From positions 140,568 to 204,567 of the forward strand of contig NZ_BJDP01000006.1 of the NCBI RefSeq assembly GCF_005405205.1: a stretch of DNA of 64,000 nucleotides, given 5' to 3'. The position numbers were made by a program, and so were the translations under genes. The stretch is from Enterococcus pingfangensis (GTDB taxonomy: Bacteria; Bacillota; Bacilli; Lactobacillales; Enterococcaceae). Positions 34,812-43,648 of this stretch are shown here, in pieces (position 1 is the stretch's first letter; every line of letters begins with the position of its first letter). The notes under the pieces were generated by a model. That model was given only the letters and a program-made list of their open reading frames with translations. It searched no databases and was not told the origin of the DNA.

Positions 34812-34841
34812 TTGCCTCTAGCGATAGAGGCACTTTTTTTA
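34812..34841 (+). terminator. Terminator after the degV gene
   Basis: TGCCTCTA pairs with TAGAGGCA around GCGA, followed by CTTTTTTT. Confidence 0.9.
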
Positions 34842-34859
34842 TAAAGGAGCAGACGACGA

Positions 34860-35708
34860 ATGAAACGATTTTCAATAGTAATGATCCCATTAGCAGCCGC
34901 GATCGTTACGCTGCTGATTCTTTTTTTGACAATTCCTAAGGCGGAGTCGCGGATTCGGGTCGTTCGTGATGATAATCAAAATCAAAAGGAATCCGTTCAT
35001 TTCGTGGCGGTAGGCGATTCGTTGACCGAAGGAGTCGGTGATGAGACTGAACGAGGCGGTTATGTCCCGTTAGTTGCAGACGCTTTGCAGCAAAAGTATG
35101 AACTGGCTTCGGTTGAAAAAGATAACTATGGTGTTTCCGGCGAGCGCAGCGATCAAATTTTAAAACGCATCAAAAAGGATTCTGATTTGAAAAATAGTTT
35201 GAGGAGTGCAGATTTTATTACGATGACCGTTGGCGGAAACGATCTTTTTCAAGCGTTTCAAAAGAATCTGACTGCTAAAAAAGCCAAACAGTTTGACCGT
35301 TCAATTGAAAAATATGGGGAGCACGTCAGTGATATTTTGACCGAGATTCGCGAGCTAAACGCAAAGGCGCCGATCTATGTCGTAGGTATTTATAATCCAT
35401 ATTACTTGAATTTTCCAGATATCAAAGCGATGCAGACCGTGGTTGATAATTGGAATGAAGAAACGCAGAGTTTAACTGCTGCAGCATCAAATTGCTTTTT
35501 CGTTCCGGTCAATGACTTATTGTATAAAGGGATTTCTACTAAAGACAGTCAACAAACCGAAAGTTCAAGCTCTGAAGTCAAAAACAATGTCTTATATGAC
35601 AAAGACAATTTTCACCCGAATAATTTAGGTTATCAATTGATGGCCAATGCGATTCAGGAAAAGATAACAGAGACAAAAGATTTATGGCTGACAAAGGAGA
35701 GCAATTAA
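34860..35708 (+). CDS. ypmR: SGNH/GDSL lipase-acylhydrolase (YpmR-like)
   Basis: 282 residues. An N-terminal membrane anchor or uncleaved signal (SIVMIPLAAAIVTLLILFLTI) is followed by an SGNH hydrolase domain: block I VAVGDSLTEG (Ser), block II YGVSGERS (Gly), block III VGGNDLF (Asn) and block V DNFHPNNLGY (Asp-His). All four catalytic blocks are present. The likely location is the outer face of the membrane; the substrate is unknown. It is followed after four bases by ypmS, as in Bacillus. Confidence 0.88.
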   Translation: MKRFSIVMIPLAAAIVTLLILFLTIPKAESRIRVVRDDNQNQKESVHFVAVGDSLTEGVGDETERGGYVPLVADALQQKYELASVEKDNYGVSGERSDQILKRIKKDSDLKNSLRSADFITMTVGGNDLFQAFQKNLTAKKAKQFDRSIEKYGEHVSDILTEIRELNAKAPIYVVGIYNPYYLNFPDIKAMQTVVDNWNEETQSLTAAASNCFFVPVNDLLYKGISTKDSQQTESSSSEVKNNVLYDKDNFHPNNLGYQLMANAIQEKITETKDLWLTKESN

Positions 35709-35712
35709 ATCA

Positions 35713-36315
35713 ATGAAAGAAACAAAGAAAAAAATCAACGGCTGGAAAATTGCTTTTCTTATTTTGATTGGGATCATCTTAGGCGGTATTTTATTTTCAA
35801 CCGTTCGGATCTTCACGGCGCGAGAAACAAATCTGCCGCCAAGCAGTGAAACGACTGTTCCTAAAGGCTCACCTGTTTTAACGATGAATACCAATAAGAA
35901 GAAATTAAATACAGTGATGGAATATTTTTTAAATGACTTGCAAAAGGGTTCGGACGTTAAATATGAATTCTATTTAGAAAATCAAGCCATGTTGAAAGGT
36001 GAATTCAAAATTTTAGGTGCAAAAGTCGATTTTTATCTTTACTTTGATCCGTATGTTATGGATAATGGCAATGTTCAATTAAAAGCCCGCGACTTGTCGA
36101 TCGGCACACTGAATTTACCGGTGAGCCAAGTGATGGCGACTGTCAAACGCAGCTTTAAATTTCCCAAATGGGTAGCAATTGACGCCAAAGATCAAACGAT
36201 TGTCCTAAAATTGAATAAATTCAAATTAAATAATGGCATGTTTATCAAAGCCAACCATATCGATCTAGTTGGGGATGACATCCAATTCAGTTTGTATTTG
36301 CCAAAAGAAAAGTAG
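35713..36315 (+). CDS. ypmS: YpmS family protein (DUF2140)
   Basis: 200 residues: one N-terminal membrane segment (WKIAFLILIGIILGGILFSTVRIF) and an extracellular DUF2140 domain (KYEFYLENQAMLKGEFKILGAKVDFYLYFDPYV, then LKARDLSIGTLNLPVSQVM). The function is not known. Its tight linkage with the YpmR lipase suggests a shared envelope role. Confidence 0.85.
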   Translation: MKETKKKINGWKIAFLILIGIILGGILFSTVRIFTARETNLPPSSETTVPKGSPVLTMNTNKKKLNTVMEYFLNDLQKGSDVKYEFYLENQAMLKGEFKILGAKVDFYLYFDPYVMDNGNVQLKARDLSIGTLNLPVSQVMATVKRSFKFPKWVAIDAKDQTIVLKLNKFKLNNGMFIKANHIDLVGDDIQFSLYLPKEK

Positions 36316-36359
36316 TCAAATAATTGATTGAATCACTAGTAATCAGTGAGGTGAAGCCA

Positions 36360-36581
36360 ATGCGAAGAAGTTTTTATCAGTATATCTTGACCCAGCGAGG
36401 GCATAATTTTTATGACCCTGTCGAAGCATTCGCAGGAGCTGTCGCAAAAGATATTATGTTTCCAAAGTATTCAGAAGATTACCATGAAATTACGGATTAC
36501 TTAGAATTAAGTGTCGATTATTTAAATTCGATGGATCTTTTTGACCAAGTTTGGGAGAACTATCTAGAAAACAATAAATAA
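36360..36581 (+). CDS. yozE: YozE family protein (UPF0346)
   Basis: 73 residues, small, acidic and soluble. RRSFYQYILTQRGHNFYDPVEAFAGAVAKDIMFPK is the family signature (YozE/SAM-like fold). No function is established. ATG 36360 follows GTGAGGTGAAGCCA. Confidence 0.87.
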   Translation: MRRSFYQYILTQRGHNFYDPVEAFAGAVAKDIMFPKYSEDYHEITDYLELSVDYLNSMDLFDQVWENYLENNK

Positions 36582-36585
36582 TTAT

Positions 36586-36620
36586 AAAGGAAAAGTCGTG
36601 GAAAGCTTTTCCTTTTTTTT
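36586..36620 (+). terminator. Terminator after yozE
   Basis: AAGGAAAAG pairs with CTTTTCCTT, followed by a run of T residues. Confidence 0.85.
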
Positions 36621-36633
36621 CTAGCGTGCTATC

Positions 36634-38082
36634 ATGAAAAAAAGGGTGAAAGGAAAATGTGCCTTGCAGAAAAAAACATTACCAGTATCGATTTTTTTAA
36701 TAGCAATTGTCTTTACGGTGGTGATTACCGCGGTAGTCACTCACTTTATTGAACAGAAACAAACACTGGACAGTGATTCAGTTGTTAAAATCACACGAAA
36801 TGATTTAGATGATGTCCAAGATCTGTATGATCTGATCAGTACAAACTATGTCGATAAAGTTGACAAGGAGCAGTTGATTCAAGGGGCTTTAAAAGGGATG
36901 ACGGAATCATTAGAAGATCCAGAATCAGAATTTTTAACAGCAAAAGAAACGAAAGAATTAAATGCTGAAGTGGCTGGCAGTTTTGAAGGAATCGGCGCCA
37001 GCTTGCAGCTTGAAAATCGTTTGCCGGTGATCGATCGCGTGCCTGTCAAAAATTCTCCTGCTGAAAATGCGAAGTTGAAGGCTGAAGATATTATTTTAGA
37101 GGTCGACGGTCAGAAGACTCAAGATAAGTCGTTAGATCAAGTAGCTAGCATGATCCGCGGGAAAAAAGGGACACAAGTCAAGTTATTGATTCAACGCGGC
37201 AGTGAAAAATTTGAAGTCTCACTTGAACGAGATGTCGTTCCAGAAGATACAGTCAAAGGTGAGCTTGATTCGCAAAATAAATCAATCGGGTCCATCCAAA
37301 TCGATAATTTCCGTGACACGACAGCGTTGGAATTTCGGACGATTGTCGAAAACTTACGAGAAAAAGGTGCCAGTTCTTTTGTAATCGACTTGCGCCAAAA
37401 TTCGGGGGGATTGGTGGCTGAAGCAGAACGTGTGGCCAGCTATTTCCTAGAAAATGGCGACACAATCGCGCAATTCTCAAATAATAAAAAGGTTATCTCG
37501 ACGGATAAGGCCAGCAAAAAGATCGATCAAGGTTTCAAAGTCAAAGAGCCGACAGTCTTTTTAGTCGACCAAGAGAGTTCTTACGGGGCTGAATTATTAG
37601 CAGCTGCGGTCAAAAGTAAAAATTATCCAATTATTGGTGTGAATACTTTCGGTAAAGGCAGCGTTCAAAGTCTTAGTCCAATCGGCGAAGACAATTATGT
37701 TCAGCTGACGATCATGCGCTGGTTCACACCAGACGGTTCATCGGTGGAAGGCAAAGGAGTCGCACCGACGATAGAAGCAGATTATCCTGAATATGCGAAA
37801 CTTCCGCCTATTTCAAAACAGTCTAATTGGCGGATTGGAGATTCAGGTACCGCAGTTAAAAATGTCAATACGATATTGAAAGCATTAGGCTATTCGACAG
37901 AGGGCGATCTATTCAATGATGCGACCAAAGATGCAGTAGTTAAAATCCAAACAGAAAACAATTTAACCGCGACTGGTGCACTGGATAATAAAACGATCGA
38001 TATTTTACAAGAAGAATTATTCAAATTGGTCAAAACAAATGACGTCGCCTATGCCAAAGCCATTGAAACGCTGACTGAATAA
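36634..38082 (+). CDS. S41 family peptidase (CtpA/CtpB-like) with altered catalytic motif
   Basis: 482 residues as drawn from ATG 36634; GTG 36646 or TTG 36664 are alternative starts, the last with AAAGGA upstream. Domains in order: membrane anchor (IFLIAIVFTVVITAVVTHFI), N-terminal helices, a PDZ domain (AENAKLKAEDIILEVDGQ region), the S41 core and a C-terminal peptidoglycan-binding domain (LKALGYSTEGDLFNDATKDAVVKIQ). The Lys of the dyad is K341 in TFGKGSVQ. The usual SASA(S/A)E motif is replaced by ESSYGAE (residues 314-320). Depending on alignment the nucleophile is S316 or is replaced by Y317, so activity is uncertain. Confidence 0.82.
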   Translation: MKKRVKGKCALQKKTLPVSIFLIAIVFTVVITAVVTHFIEQKQTLDSDSVVKITRNDLDDVQDLYDLISTNYVDKVDKEQLIQGALKGMTESLEDPESEFLTAKETKELNAEVAGSFEGIGASLQLENRLPVIDRVPVKNSPAENAKLKAEDIILEVDGQKTQDKSLDQVASMIRGKKGTQVKLLIQRGSEKFEVSLERDVVPEDTVKGELDSQNKSIGSIQIDNFRDTTALEFRTIVENLREKGASSFVIDLRQNSGGLVAEAERVASYFLENGDTIAQFSNNKKVISTDKASKKIDQGFKVKEPTVFLVDQESSYGAELLAAAVKSKNYPIIGVNTFGKGSVQSLSPIGEDNYVQLTIMRWFTPDGSSVEGKGVAPTIEADYPEYAKLPPISKQSNWRIGDSGTAVKNVNTILKALGYSTEGDLFNDATKDAVVKIQTENNLTATGALDNKTIDILQEELFKLVKTNDVAYAKAIETLTE

Positions 38083-38120
38083 TGCGCGTTTATTATTTTT
38101 GAGTGCGAGGAGGGAAGTCA

Positions 38121-38669
38121 TTGAAAAAAATACTAACCAAAGGTCATTTATGGCTAGGTATCAAATATCTGTTGATTTCCCTCTTTATCGGTGTCGTGAT
38201 TCGCGGGTTTCTATTGATTCCCGTCCCTGTGACTGGTAATTCGATGGATCAGAACTTACAGCAAGGCGATATGGTTTTGATGGAGAAATTCAGCAAGATC
38301 AAACGCTTTGATGTAATTGTTTTCCAACAGCCGGATGGAATGATCTATATCAAAAGAGTAATCGGACTTCCAGGCGATCAGATTCGCTACGATAAAGATC
38401 AGCTTTACATCAACGATAAGAAAGTAGCAGAGTCTTTTCTAACCAACAATCGAAGCAGTGACCATCAAATTTCACCTTATACCACGGACTTTCAACTGAC
38501 CGAACTAATCGGCAAAAATCAGCTGCCGCCCAATGAGTACTTTGTTTTAGGTGACAACCGGCGGATTTCAAAGGACAGCCGCTCGTTTGGCACGGTTCAA
38601 AGTAAAGATATCTTGGGTAAGGCTCAAGTCGTCTATTACCCGTTGACGCATATCAAAATAATTTCCTAA
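38121..38669 (+). CDS. lepB: Signal peptidase I
   Basis: 182 residues, type I signal peptidase of the short Gram-positive (Sip) class. One N-terminal membrane helix (YLLISLFIGVVIRGFLLIPV) precedes the catalytic Ser41 in TGNSMDQN and Lys78 in YIKRVIGLPGD; the FVLGDNR and DSRSFG boxes follow. It cleaves signal peptides outside the membrane. The start is TTG 38121, six bases after GAGGAGGG. It lies just after the S41 peptidase gene. Confidence 0.94.
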   Translation: MKKILTKGHLWLGIKYLLISLFIGVVIRGFLLIPVPVTGNSMDQNLQQGDMVLMEKFSKIKRFDVIVFQQPDGMIYIKRVIGLPGDQIRYDKDQLYINDKKVAESFLTNNRSSDHQISPYTTDFQLTELIGKNQLPPNEYFVLGDNRRISKDSRSFGTVQSKDILGKAQVVYYPLTHIKIIS

Positions 38670-38695
38670 AAAGATGGAGACTTCCATCTTTTTTA
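38668..38695 (+). terminator. Terminator after lepB
   Basis: AAAAAGATGGA pairs with TCCATCTTTTTT around a short loop; it immediately follows the lepB stop. Confidence 0.8.
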
Positions 38696-38808
38696 GTTCG
38701 CGGAAAAACGATTTCTATGAAATCCAGTGAAATCTATTTAAGAAACCGGGTTTAAAATGCAGATGCTAAAAAAACACTTAGCAGAAAATCACAAAAAAAT
38801 GCTGATTG

Positions 38809-38817
38809 TGATACAAT
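38809..38817 (+). promoter_or_regulatory. Extended -10 promoter of rbgA
   Basis: TGA-TACAAT. A 7-base inverted repeat, ATCACAA (38788-38794) and TTGTGAT (38806-38812), overlaps it and could be a regulator site or chance. Confidence 0.45.
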
Positions 38818-38921
38818 AACGGATGGAAATAACCGACGAGATTTAGTCAAAAAAATGAATTATTTAAAATGAGTTATAACTGACCATAAAAATTTATTAC
38901 CTTTTAAGGAGGAATTTACCT

Positions 38922-39770
38922 ATGTCTATTCAATGGTTTCCCGGCCATATGGCAAAAGCAAGGCGGGAAGTTTCTGAGAAATTAAAGTTTGTCGACATCG
39001 TCTTTGAATTGATTGATGCCAGATTGCCGCTGTCCTCGCGCAACCCGATGTTAGATCAGATTGTACAGCAAAAACCCCGCTTGATTTTATTGAACAAGGC
39101 TGATTTAGCCGATCCCAATCAAACCAATCTGTGGGTCAATTATTTTCGGGACCAAGGACATCATGTTCTTGCCTTAACGGCTAAAAGCGACAAAAGTGTC
39201 AAACAGATCGTACCTGCTAGCAGAAAAGTATTAGCAGAAAAAATTGCGCGTGATAGTGAGCGCGGATTAAAGCCGCGGGCGATTCGAGCGATGGTTTTAG
39301 GAATTCCCAATGTGGGTAAATCTACTTTGTTGAATCATTTGGCCGGCAAAAAAGTTGCCAGTACTGGTAATCGCCCAGGGGTCACTAAAGGTCAGCAATG
39401 GCTGCGTTTTGGCTCGCAATTAGAATTATTAGATACGCCGGGGATCTTATGGCCCAAATTTGAAGATCCCACGATCGGTAAAAAATTGGCGTTGACCGGA
39501 GCAATCAAAGATGATTTATTGCATTTAGACGATCTGGCTTTGTATGAATTAGAAATATTTTGCCGGTTTTATCCGGAGCAGTTGAAAGAGCGCTATAAAT
39601 TAACAGAGGCCGATTTATTCAAAGAATTGCCTGAATTATTAATGTTGATTTCTGAAAAACGCGGCTTTCGAGATGATTATGATCGTGCAAGCGAAATGCT
39701 GATTCTTGAGTTGCGCCAAGGAAAACTAGGGCGTTATACGTTGGACCGCTTTGAGGAGCTGAGCGAATAA
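38922..39770 (+). CDS. rbgA: Ribosome biogenesis GTPase RbgA (YlqF)
   Basis: 282 residues, circularly permuted GTPase: the G4 motif LLNKADLAD precedes G1 (GIPNVGKST) and G3 (DTPGILWP). The N-terminal WFPGHMAKARREV is diagnostic. It acts in late assembly of the 50S subunit. It overlaps rnhB by one base (TAATG), as in Bacillus ylqF-rnhB. Confidence 0.96.
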   Translation: MSIQWFPGHMAKARREVSEKLKFVDIVFELIDARLPLSSRNPMLDQIVQQKPRLILLNKADLADPNQTNLWVNYFRDQGHHVLALTAKSDKSVKQIVPASRKVLAEKIARDSERGLKPRAIRAMVLGIPNVGKSTLLNHLAGKKVASTGNRPGVTKGQQWLRFGSQLELLDTPGILWPKFEDPTIGKKLALTGAIKDDLLHLDDLALYELEIFCRFYPEQLKERYKLTEADLFKELPELLMLISEKRGFRDDYDRASEMLILELRQGKLGRYTLDRFEELSE

Positions 39771-40534
39771 TGGGAAAAATATCCATCACTGAGGTCAAAG
39801 CCGAATTAAAAAATATCGTTTCAGCAGAAGATCCGCGGCTACTCGAATTTCAACAAGATCCGCGAAAAGGCGTCCAGTTAGCTGTGGCGCAATGGCAAAA
39901 ACAACAAACCAAACAAATCGCATTGGCAGAAAAATATCAGGTAATGTCTGCGTTTGAAAATGAGAAGACTGCACAAGGATTTCAAGCAATCTGCGGAATT
40001 GATGAAGTGGGTCGGGGACCGTTAGCTGGTCCTGTAGTGGCGGCGGCTGTGATCTTAAATGATACGCATAAAATCTTAGGTTTGAACGATTCTAAACAGC
40101 TTTCTGCGCATAAACGAGAAGAGCTGGTAGCGCAGATCCGCGAAAATGCACGCGCGATTGGAATTGGCGAAGCCACTGCTGAAGAGATCGACCAATTGAA
40201 CATTTATCAAGCGACAAAAGTTGCCATGCAGCGAGCCATCGATCAGTTGGCGATTGCGCCGGATTGTTTATTGATTGATGCAATGGTTTTAGATAATGGA
40301 CTGCCGCAAGAAAAAATCATCAAAGGCGACGCTCGATCGGTATCGATTGCCGCGGCAAGTATCGTTGCGAAAGTTTATCGGGATGAATGGATGGCTGAGT
40401 ATGGTGAAAAATATCCGGCTTATGGTTTTAAAAAAAATGCCGGATATGGGACGAAAGAGCATTTAAAAGCAATCGAAACGCAAGGTATTTTGCCAATTCA
40501 TCGCAAGACTTTCGCTCCAATCAAAAATAAATAA
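39770..40534 (+). CDS. rnhB: Ribonuclease HII
   Basis: 254 residues; removes ribonucleotides from DNA. The catalytic motif GIDEVGRGPLAGPVV (Asp-Glu), the later DAMVLDNG (Asp) and the AAASIVAKVYRDEWM segment are intact. The ~65-residue N-terminal extension is usual in the long Firmicute form. It is coupled to rbgA by a one-base overlap. Confidence 0.95.
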   Translation: MGKISITEVKAELKNIVSAEDPRLLEFQQDPRKGVQLAVAQWQKQQTKQIALAEKYQVMSAFENEKTAQGFQAICGIDEVGRGPLAGPVVAAAVILNDTHKILGLNDSKQLSAHKREELVAQIRENARAIGIGEATAEEIDQLNIYQATKVAMQRAIDQLAIAPDCLLIDAMVLDNGLPQEKIIKGDARSVSIAAASIVAKVYRDEWMAEYGEKYPAYGFKKNAGYGTKEHLKAIETQGILPIHRKTFAPIKNK

Positions 40535-40539
40535 AAATA

Positions 40540-40592
40540 AAATCCTTCTTTTCGCTGTATCTTTTGATAAAGAGCTGAAAAGAGGGATTTTT
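40540..40592 (+). terminator. Terminator-like hairpin after rnhB that overlaps the dprA ribosome site
   Basis: AAATCCTTCTTTTC (40540-40553) pairs with GAAAAGAGGGATTT (40577-40590), followed by T residues that run into the TTG start of dprA. The only Shine-Dalgarno-like sequence for dprA (AGAGGG, 40581-40586) is in the 3' arm. Confidence 0.65.
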
Positions 40593-41447
40593 TTGAAAAA
40601 TGAATTTCTTTTACGTCTAAGTTTGGTAAAAGGTGTCGGCACATTTGGCAAACATCGGATCTACCAATTTGCAAAAAAACATCAAAGATGGCAGTTTGAC
40701 AGTTTAGAAATTCGATTATTGGCACAGACAACTAAGCCTAATGATTGGAATGAATGGACTGCGGAACGATTGCACGAAATAAAAAAGAGTCACCACTATC
40801 TAACAATCGAAGACAAGGAGTATCCTGAAAGCTTGCGACAGGTTCCAACACCGCCGTTAGTGCTATTTTATAAAGGTGATCTGACTTTGCTGAATCAAGA
40901 ACAGTTAGCGATCGTCGGCGCGCGAGAAGCAACTGCGTACGGGTAGCACGTGATACAAAAATTGATGCCGGAACTTGTCAAACGTGGATTTGTGATTGTC
41001 AGCGGATTAGCTAAGGGTATCGATAGTTTTGCGCATCAATTTGCTATCAGTAATCAAGGAAAAACGATCGGTGTGGTTGGAACTGGGTTAGATATTTGTT
41101 ATCCTAAAGCAAGCGGTAATTTACAAATTGAAATGAGCCGACAGCATTTAGTCTTGAGCGAATATCCAAATGGGACCTCTCCGGCAAAATTCCATTTTCC
41201 GATGCGCAACCGAATCATTGCGGGTTTAAGTAGCGGCGTCTTAGTAATAGAAGCCAAGAAACGCAGCGGTTCTTTGATTACCGCACAACAAGCTTTAGAA
41301 TATGGCAAAGATGTTTTTGCTGTCCCGGGATCGATCTTAAATGAACGTTCCAGCGGCTGTCATCAGTTGATTCAAGACGGGGCGATTTGTGTAGAAAAAC
41401 CACAAGATATTTTAGATTCCTACGATTTATGGAATAAAATTCACTAG
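40593..41447 (+). pseudogene. dprA: dprA interrupted by an in-frame amber stop
   Basis: The 284-codon frame encodes DprA/Smf, which loads RecA on incoming single-stranded DNA in transformation. An N-terminal helical region (VKGVGTFGKHRIYQF) and Rossmann-like core (AIVGAREATAYG, then FVIVSGLAKGIDSFAH and FPMRNRIIAGLS) are intact apart from a TAG at 40944-40946, codon 118. The frame continues without shift (HVIQKLMPELVK), so one base change, probably CAG to TAG, explains it. The second half begins with a GTG at 40950 that has no ribosome site. It may be non-functional, weakly read through, or a sequencing error. Confidence 0.85.
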
Positions 41448-41548
41448 ACCTGACTTGACAAACAAAAATTGAATAGCGTATTATAGGCTACGATTTGTCA
41501 GTAGTTATCGATATATAATAGTAGAAAAAATTGAGGAGGCAAAAATAT

Positions 41549-43627
41549 TTGGCCTATAAATACTTAGTTATCGTGGAATCTCCCGCTAAAGCAAAGACCA
41601 TTGAAAAATATTTAGGAAGAAATTATAAAGTGGTCGCAAGTGTCGGACATGTCCGCGATTTACCCAAAAGTAAAATGGGGATCGATGTAGAAAATAATTA
41701 TGAACCCCATTATATTTCCATTCGCGGTAAAGGCGATGTCATCAAAAGTTTAAAACAAGCGGCGAAAAAAGCCCAAAAAGTTTATCTCGCAAGTGACCCG
41801 GATAGAGAAGGGGAAGCAATTGCGTGGCACCTTGCTTATTTATTAGGATTGGATCTAAAAGACAAGAACCGCGTAGTCTTTAATGAGATCACGAAAGATG
41901 CGGTAAAAGCTGCTTTCAAAGAGCCCCGTTCAATCGATGTATCGCTAGTAGACGCCCAACAAGCACGACGCGCGCTGGATCGTTTGGTGGGTTATTCTAT
42001 TTCACCGATCTTATGGAAAAAAATCAAAAAAGGCTTAAGCGCTGGACGTGTGCAGTCGATTGCCTTAAAAATAATCATTGACCGCGAGCAAGCGATTCGT
42101 GATTTTGTGCCAGAAGAATACTGGAGTATCGATGGAAACTTTAATAAAAAAACAAAAAAATTCAAAGCTAATTTCTGGGGTGTTGACGGTAAGAAGAAAA
42201 AATTACCTAATGCAGAAGCCGTAAAAGAAATTACTTCAAGGATCGACAGCAAAGATTATGAAGTGACTAAAGTGGAGAAAAAAGAACGGAAACGAAATCC
42301 AGCATTGCCATTTACGACGAGTAATCTGCAACAAGAATCTGCTCGCAAGCTGAACTTCCGAACACGCAAGACCATGATGGTCGCCCAACAGCTATATGAA
42401 GGGATCGCCCTCGGAAAACAAGGGACTGTCGGCCTGATTACGTATATGCGGACCGATTCGACTCGTATCTCTGATACAGCAAAGACTGAAGCAGCTGAAT
42501 TTATCGAAAAAACGTATGGAAAAGAATTCTCGCAGCATCATGCACGCAAGGTGAAGAATCCGCAAGGTTCACAAGATGCCCATGAAGCGATTCGCCCAAC
42601 GAGCGTTCAACGAACTCCTGATGAAATGAAACAATACTTAGACAAAGATCAATTGAAACTTTATACGTTGATTTGGTCACGCTTTGTTGCTAGTCAGATG
42701 ACAGCGGCGATTCTTGATACGATGAAAGTAACACTCGAACAAAATGGTGTAATCTTTATCGCCAATGGTTCGAAGATCAAATTTAAGGGATTTATGCAAG
42801 TCTACATCGAAGGACGCGATGATGGTAAAGAAGACAAAGAAAATATTTTGCCAGAGCTTGAAAAAGGCGATCTTGTCCAATCTGTCGATATTGAACCAAA
42901 ACAACATTTCACACAGCCGCCAGCTCGTTTCAGCGAAGCGACTTTGATCAAAACGTTGGAAGAAAATGGTGTAGGACGTCCGTCAACTTATGCGCCTACT
43001 TTAGATACGATCCAGCGTCGTTATTATGTAAAACTAACGCAAAGACGTTTTGAGCCGACAGAACTTGGTGAAATCGTTAATACGTTGATCGTAGACTTCT
43101 TCCCGCAGATTGTTGATGTCAACTTTACCGCGGAAATGGAAAATGATTTGGATAAAGTCGAAGACGGCAAAGAAGAATGGACCAAAGTGGTCGATCGTTT
43201 CTATAAACCATTTGCGGTAGAATTAGAAAAAGCCGAAGAAGGAATCGAAAAGATCCAGATCAAAGACGAACCAGCTGGTTTTGATTGCGATGTTTGTGGA
43301 CATCCGATGGTCATTAAATTAGGCCGTTATGGAAAATTCTATGCATGCAGCAACTTTCCTGATTGCCGCAATACGAAACCAATTGTTAAAGAAATTGGCG
43401 TGGAATGTCCCGTTTGTCATGAAGGTCAAGTAGTTGAACGGAAATCGAAAAAGAATCGTTTATTCTATGGCTGTTCACGTTACCCAGATTGTGACTTTAC
43501 CTCTTGGGATAAACCAGTTGGTCGGAAATGTCCAAAATGTGACGGCTATTTAGTTGAGAAAAAAGTCAAAGGCGGCAAACAGGTTGTTTGTGTCAATGGC
43601 GATTATGAAGAAGCAGTACAAAAATAA
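41549..43627 (+). CDS. topA: DNA topoisomerase I
   Basis: 692 residues; relaxes negative supercoils. It has the TOPRIM region ([34 protein letters not shown]), the active-site Tyr in [11 protein letters not shown], and C-terminal zinc ribbons. Two ribbons have four Cys (CDVC...CSNFPDC, CPVC...CSRYPDC); the third (CPKC...CVNGDYEE) has only three. The start is TTG 41549 after GAGGAGGCAAAAATA, giving the usual [14 protein letters not shown]-terminus. It heads the topA-trmFO-xerC-hslVU-codY series. Confidence 0.96.
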   Translation: MAYKYLVIVESPAKAKTIEKYLGRNYKVVASVGHVRDLPKSKMGIDVENNYEPHYISIRGKGDVIKSLKQAAKKAQKVYLASDPDREGEAIAWHLAYLLGLDLKDKNRVVFNEITKDAVKAAFKEPRSIDVSLVDAQQARRALDRLVGYSISPILWKKIKKGLSAGRVQSIALKIIIDREQAIRDFVPEEYWSIDGNFNKKTKKFKANFWGVDGKKKKLPNAEAVKEITSRIDSKDYEVTKVEKKERKRNPALPFTTSNLQQESARKLNFRTRKTMMVAQQLYEGIALGKQGTVGLITYMRTDSTRISDTAKTEAAEFIEKTYGKEFSQHHARKVKNPQGSQDAHEAIRPTSVQRTPDEMKQYLDKDQLKLYTLIWSRFVASQMTAAILDTMKVTLEQNGVIFIANGSKIKFKGFMQVYIEGRDDGKEDKENILPELEKGDLVQSVDIEPKQHFTQPPARFSEATLIKTLEENGVGRPSTYAPTLDTIQRRYYVKLTQRRFEPTELGEIVNTLIVDFFPQIVDVNFTAEMENDLDKVEDGKEEWTKVVDRFYKPFAVELEKAEEGIEKIQIKDEPAGFDCDVCGHPMVIKLGRYGKFYACSNFPDCRNTKPIVKEIGVECPVCHEGQVVERKSKKNRLFYGCSRYPDCDFTSWDKPVGRKCPKCDGYLVEKKVKGGKQVVCVNGDYEEAVQK

Positions 43628-43648
43628 TTTCCATAAGTGAGGGAATCA

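Noticed and set aside
38788..38812. Rex or CRP-like site before rbgA
   Set aside because: The half-sites face the opposite way from Rex boxes, and the sequence is AT-rich enough for a chance 7-base repeat.
40950..41447. A separate 165-residue gene starting at GTG 40950
   Set aside because: No ribosome site precedes it, it is in the same frame as the upstream part, and its motifs complete the DprA fold; it is the 3' part of the interrupted dprA.
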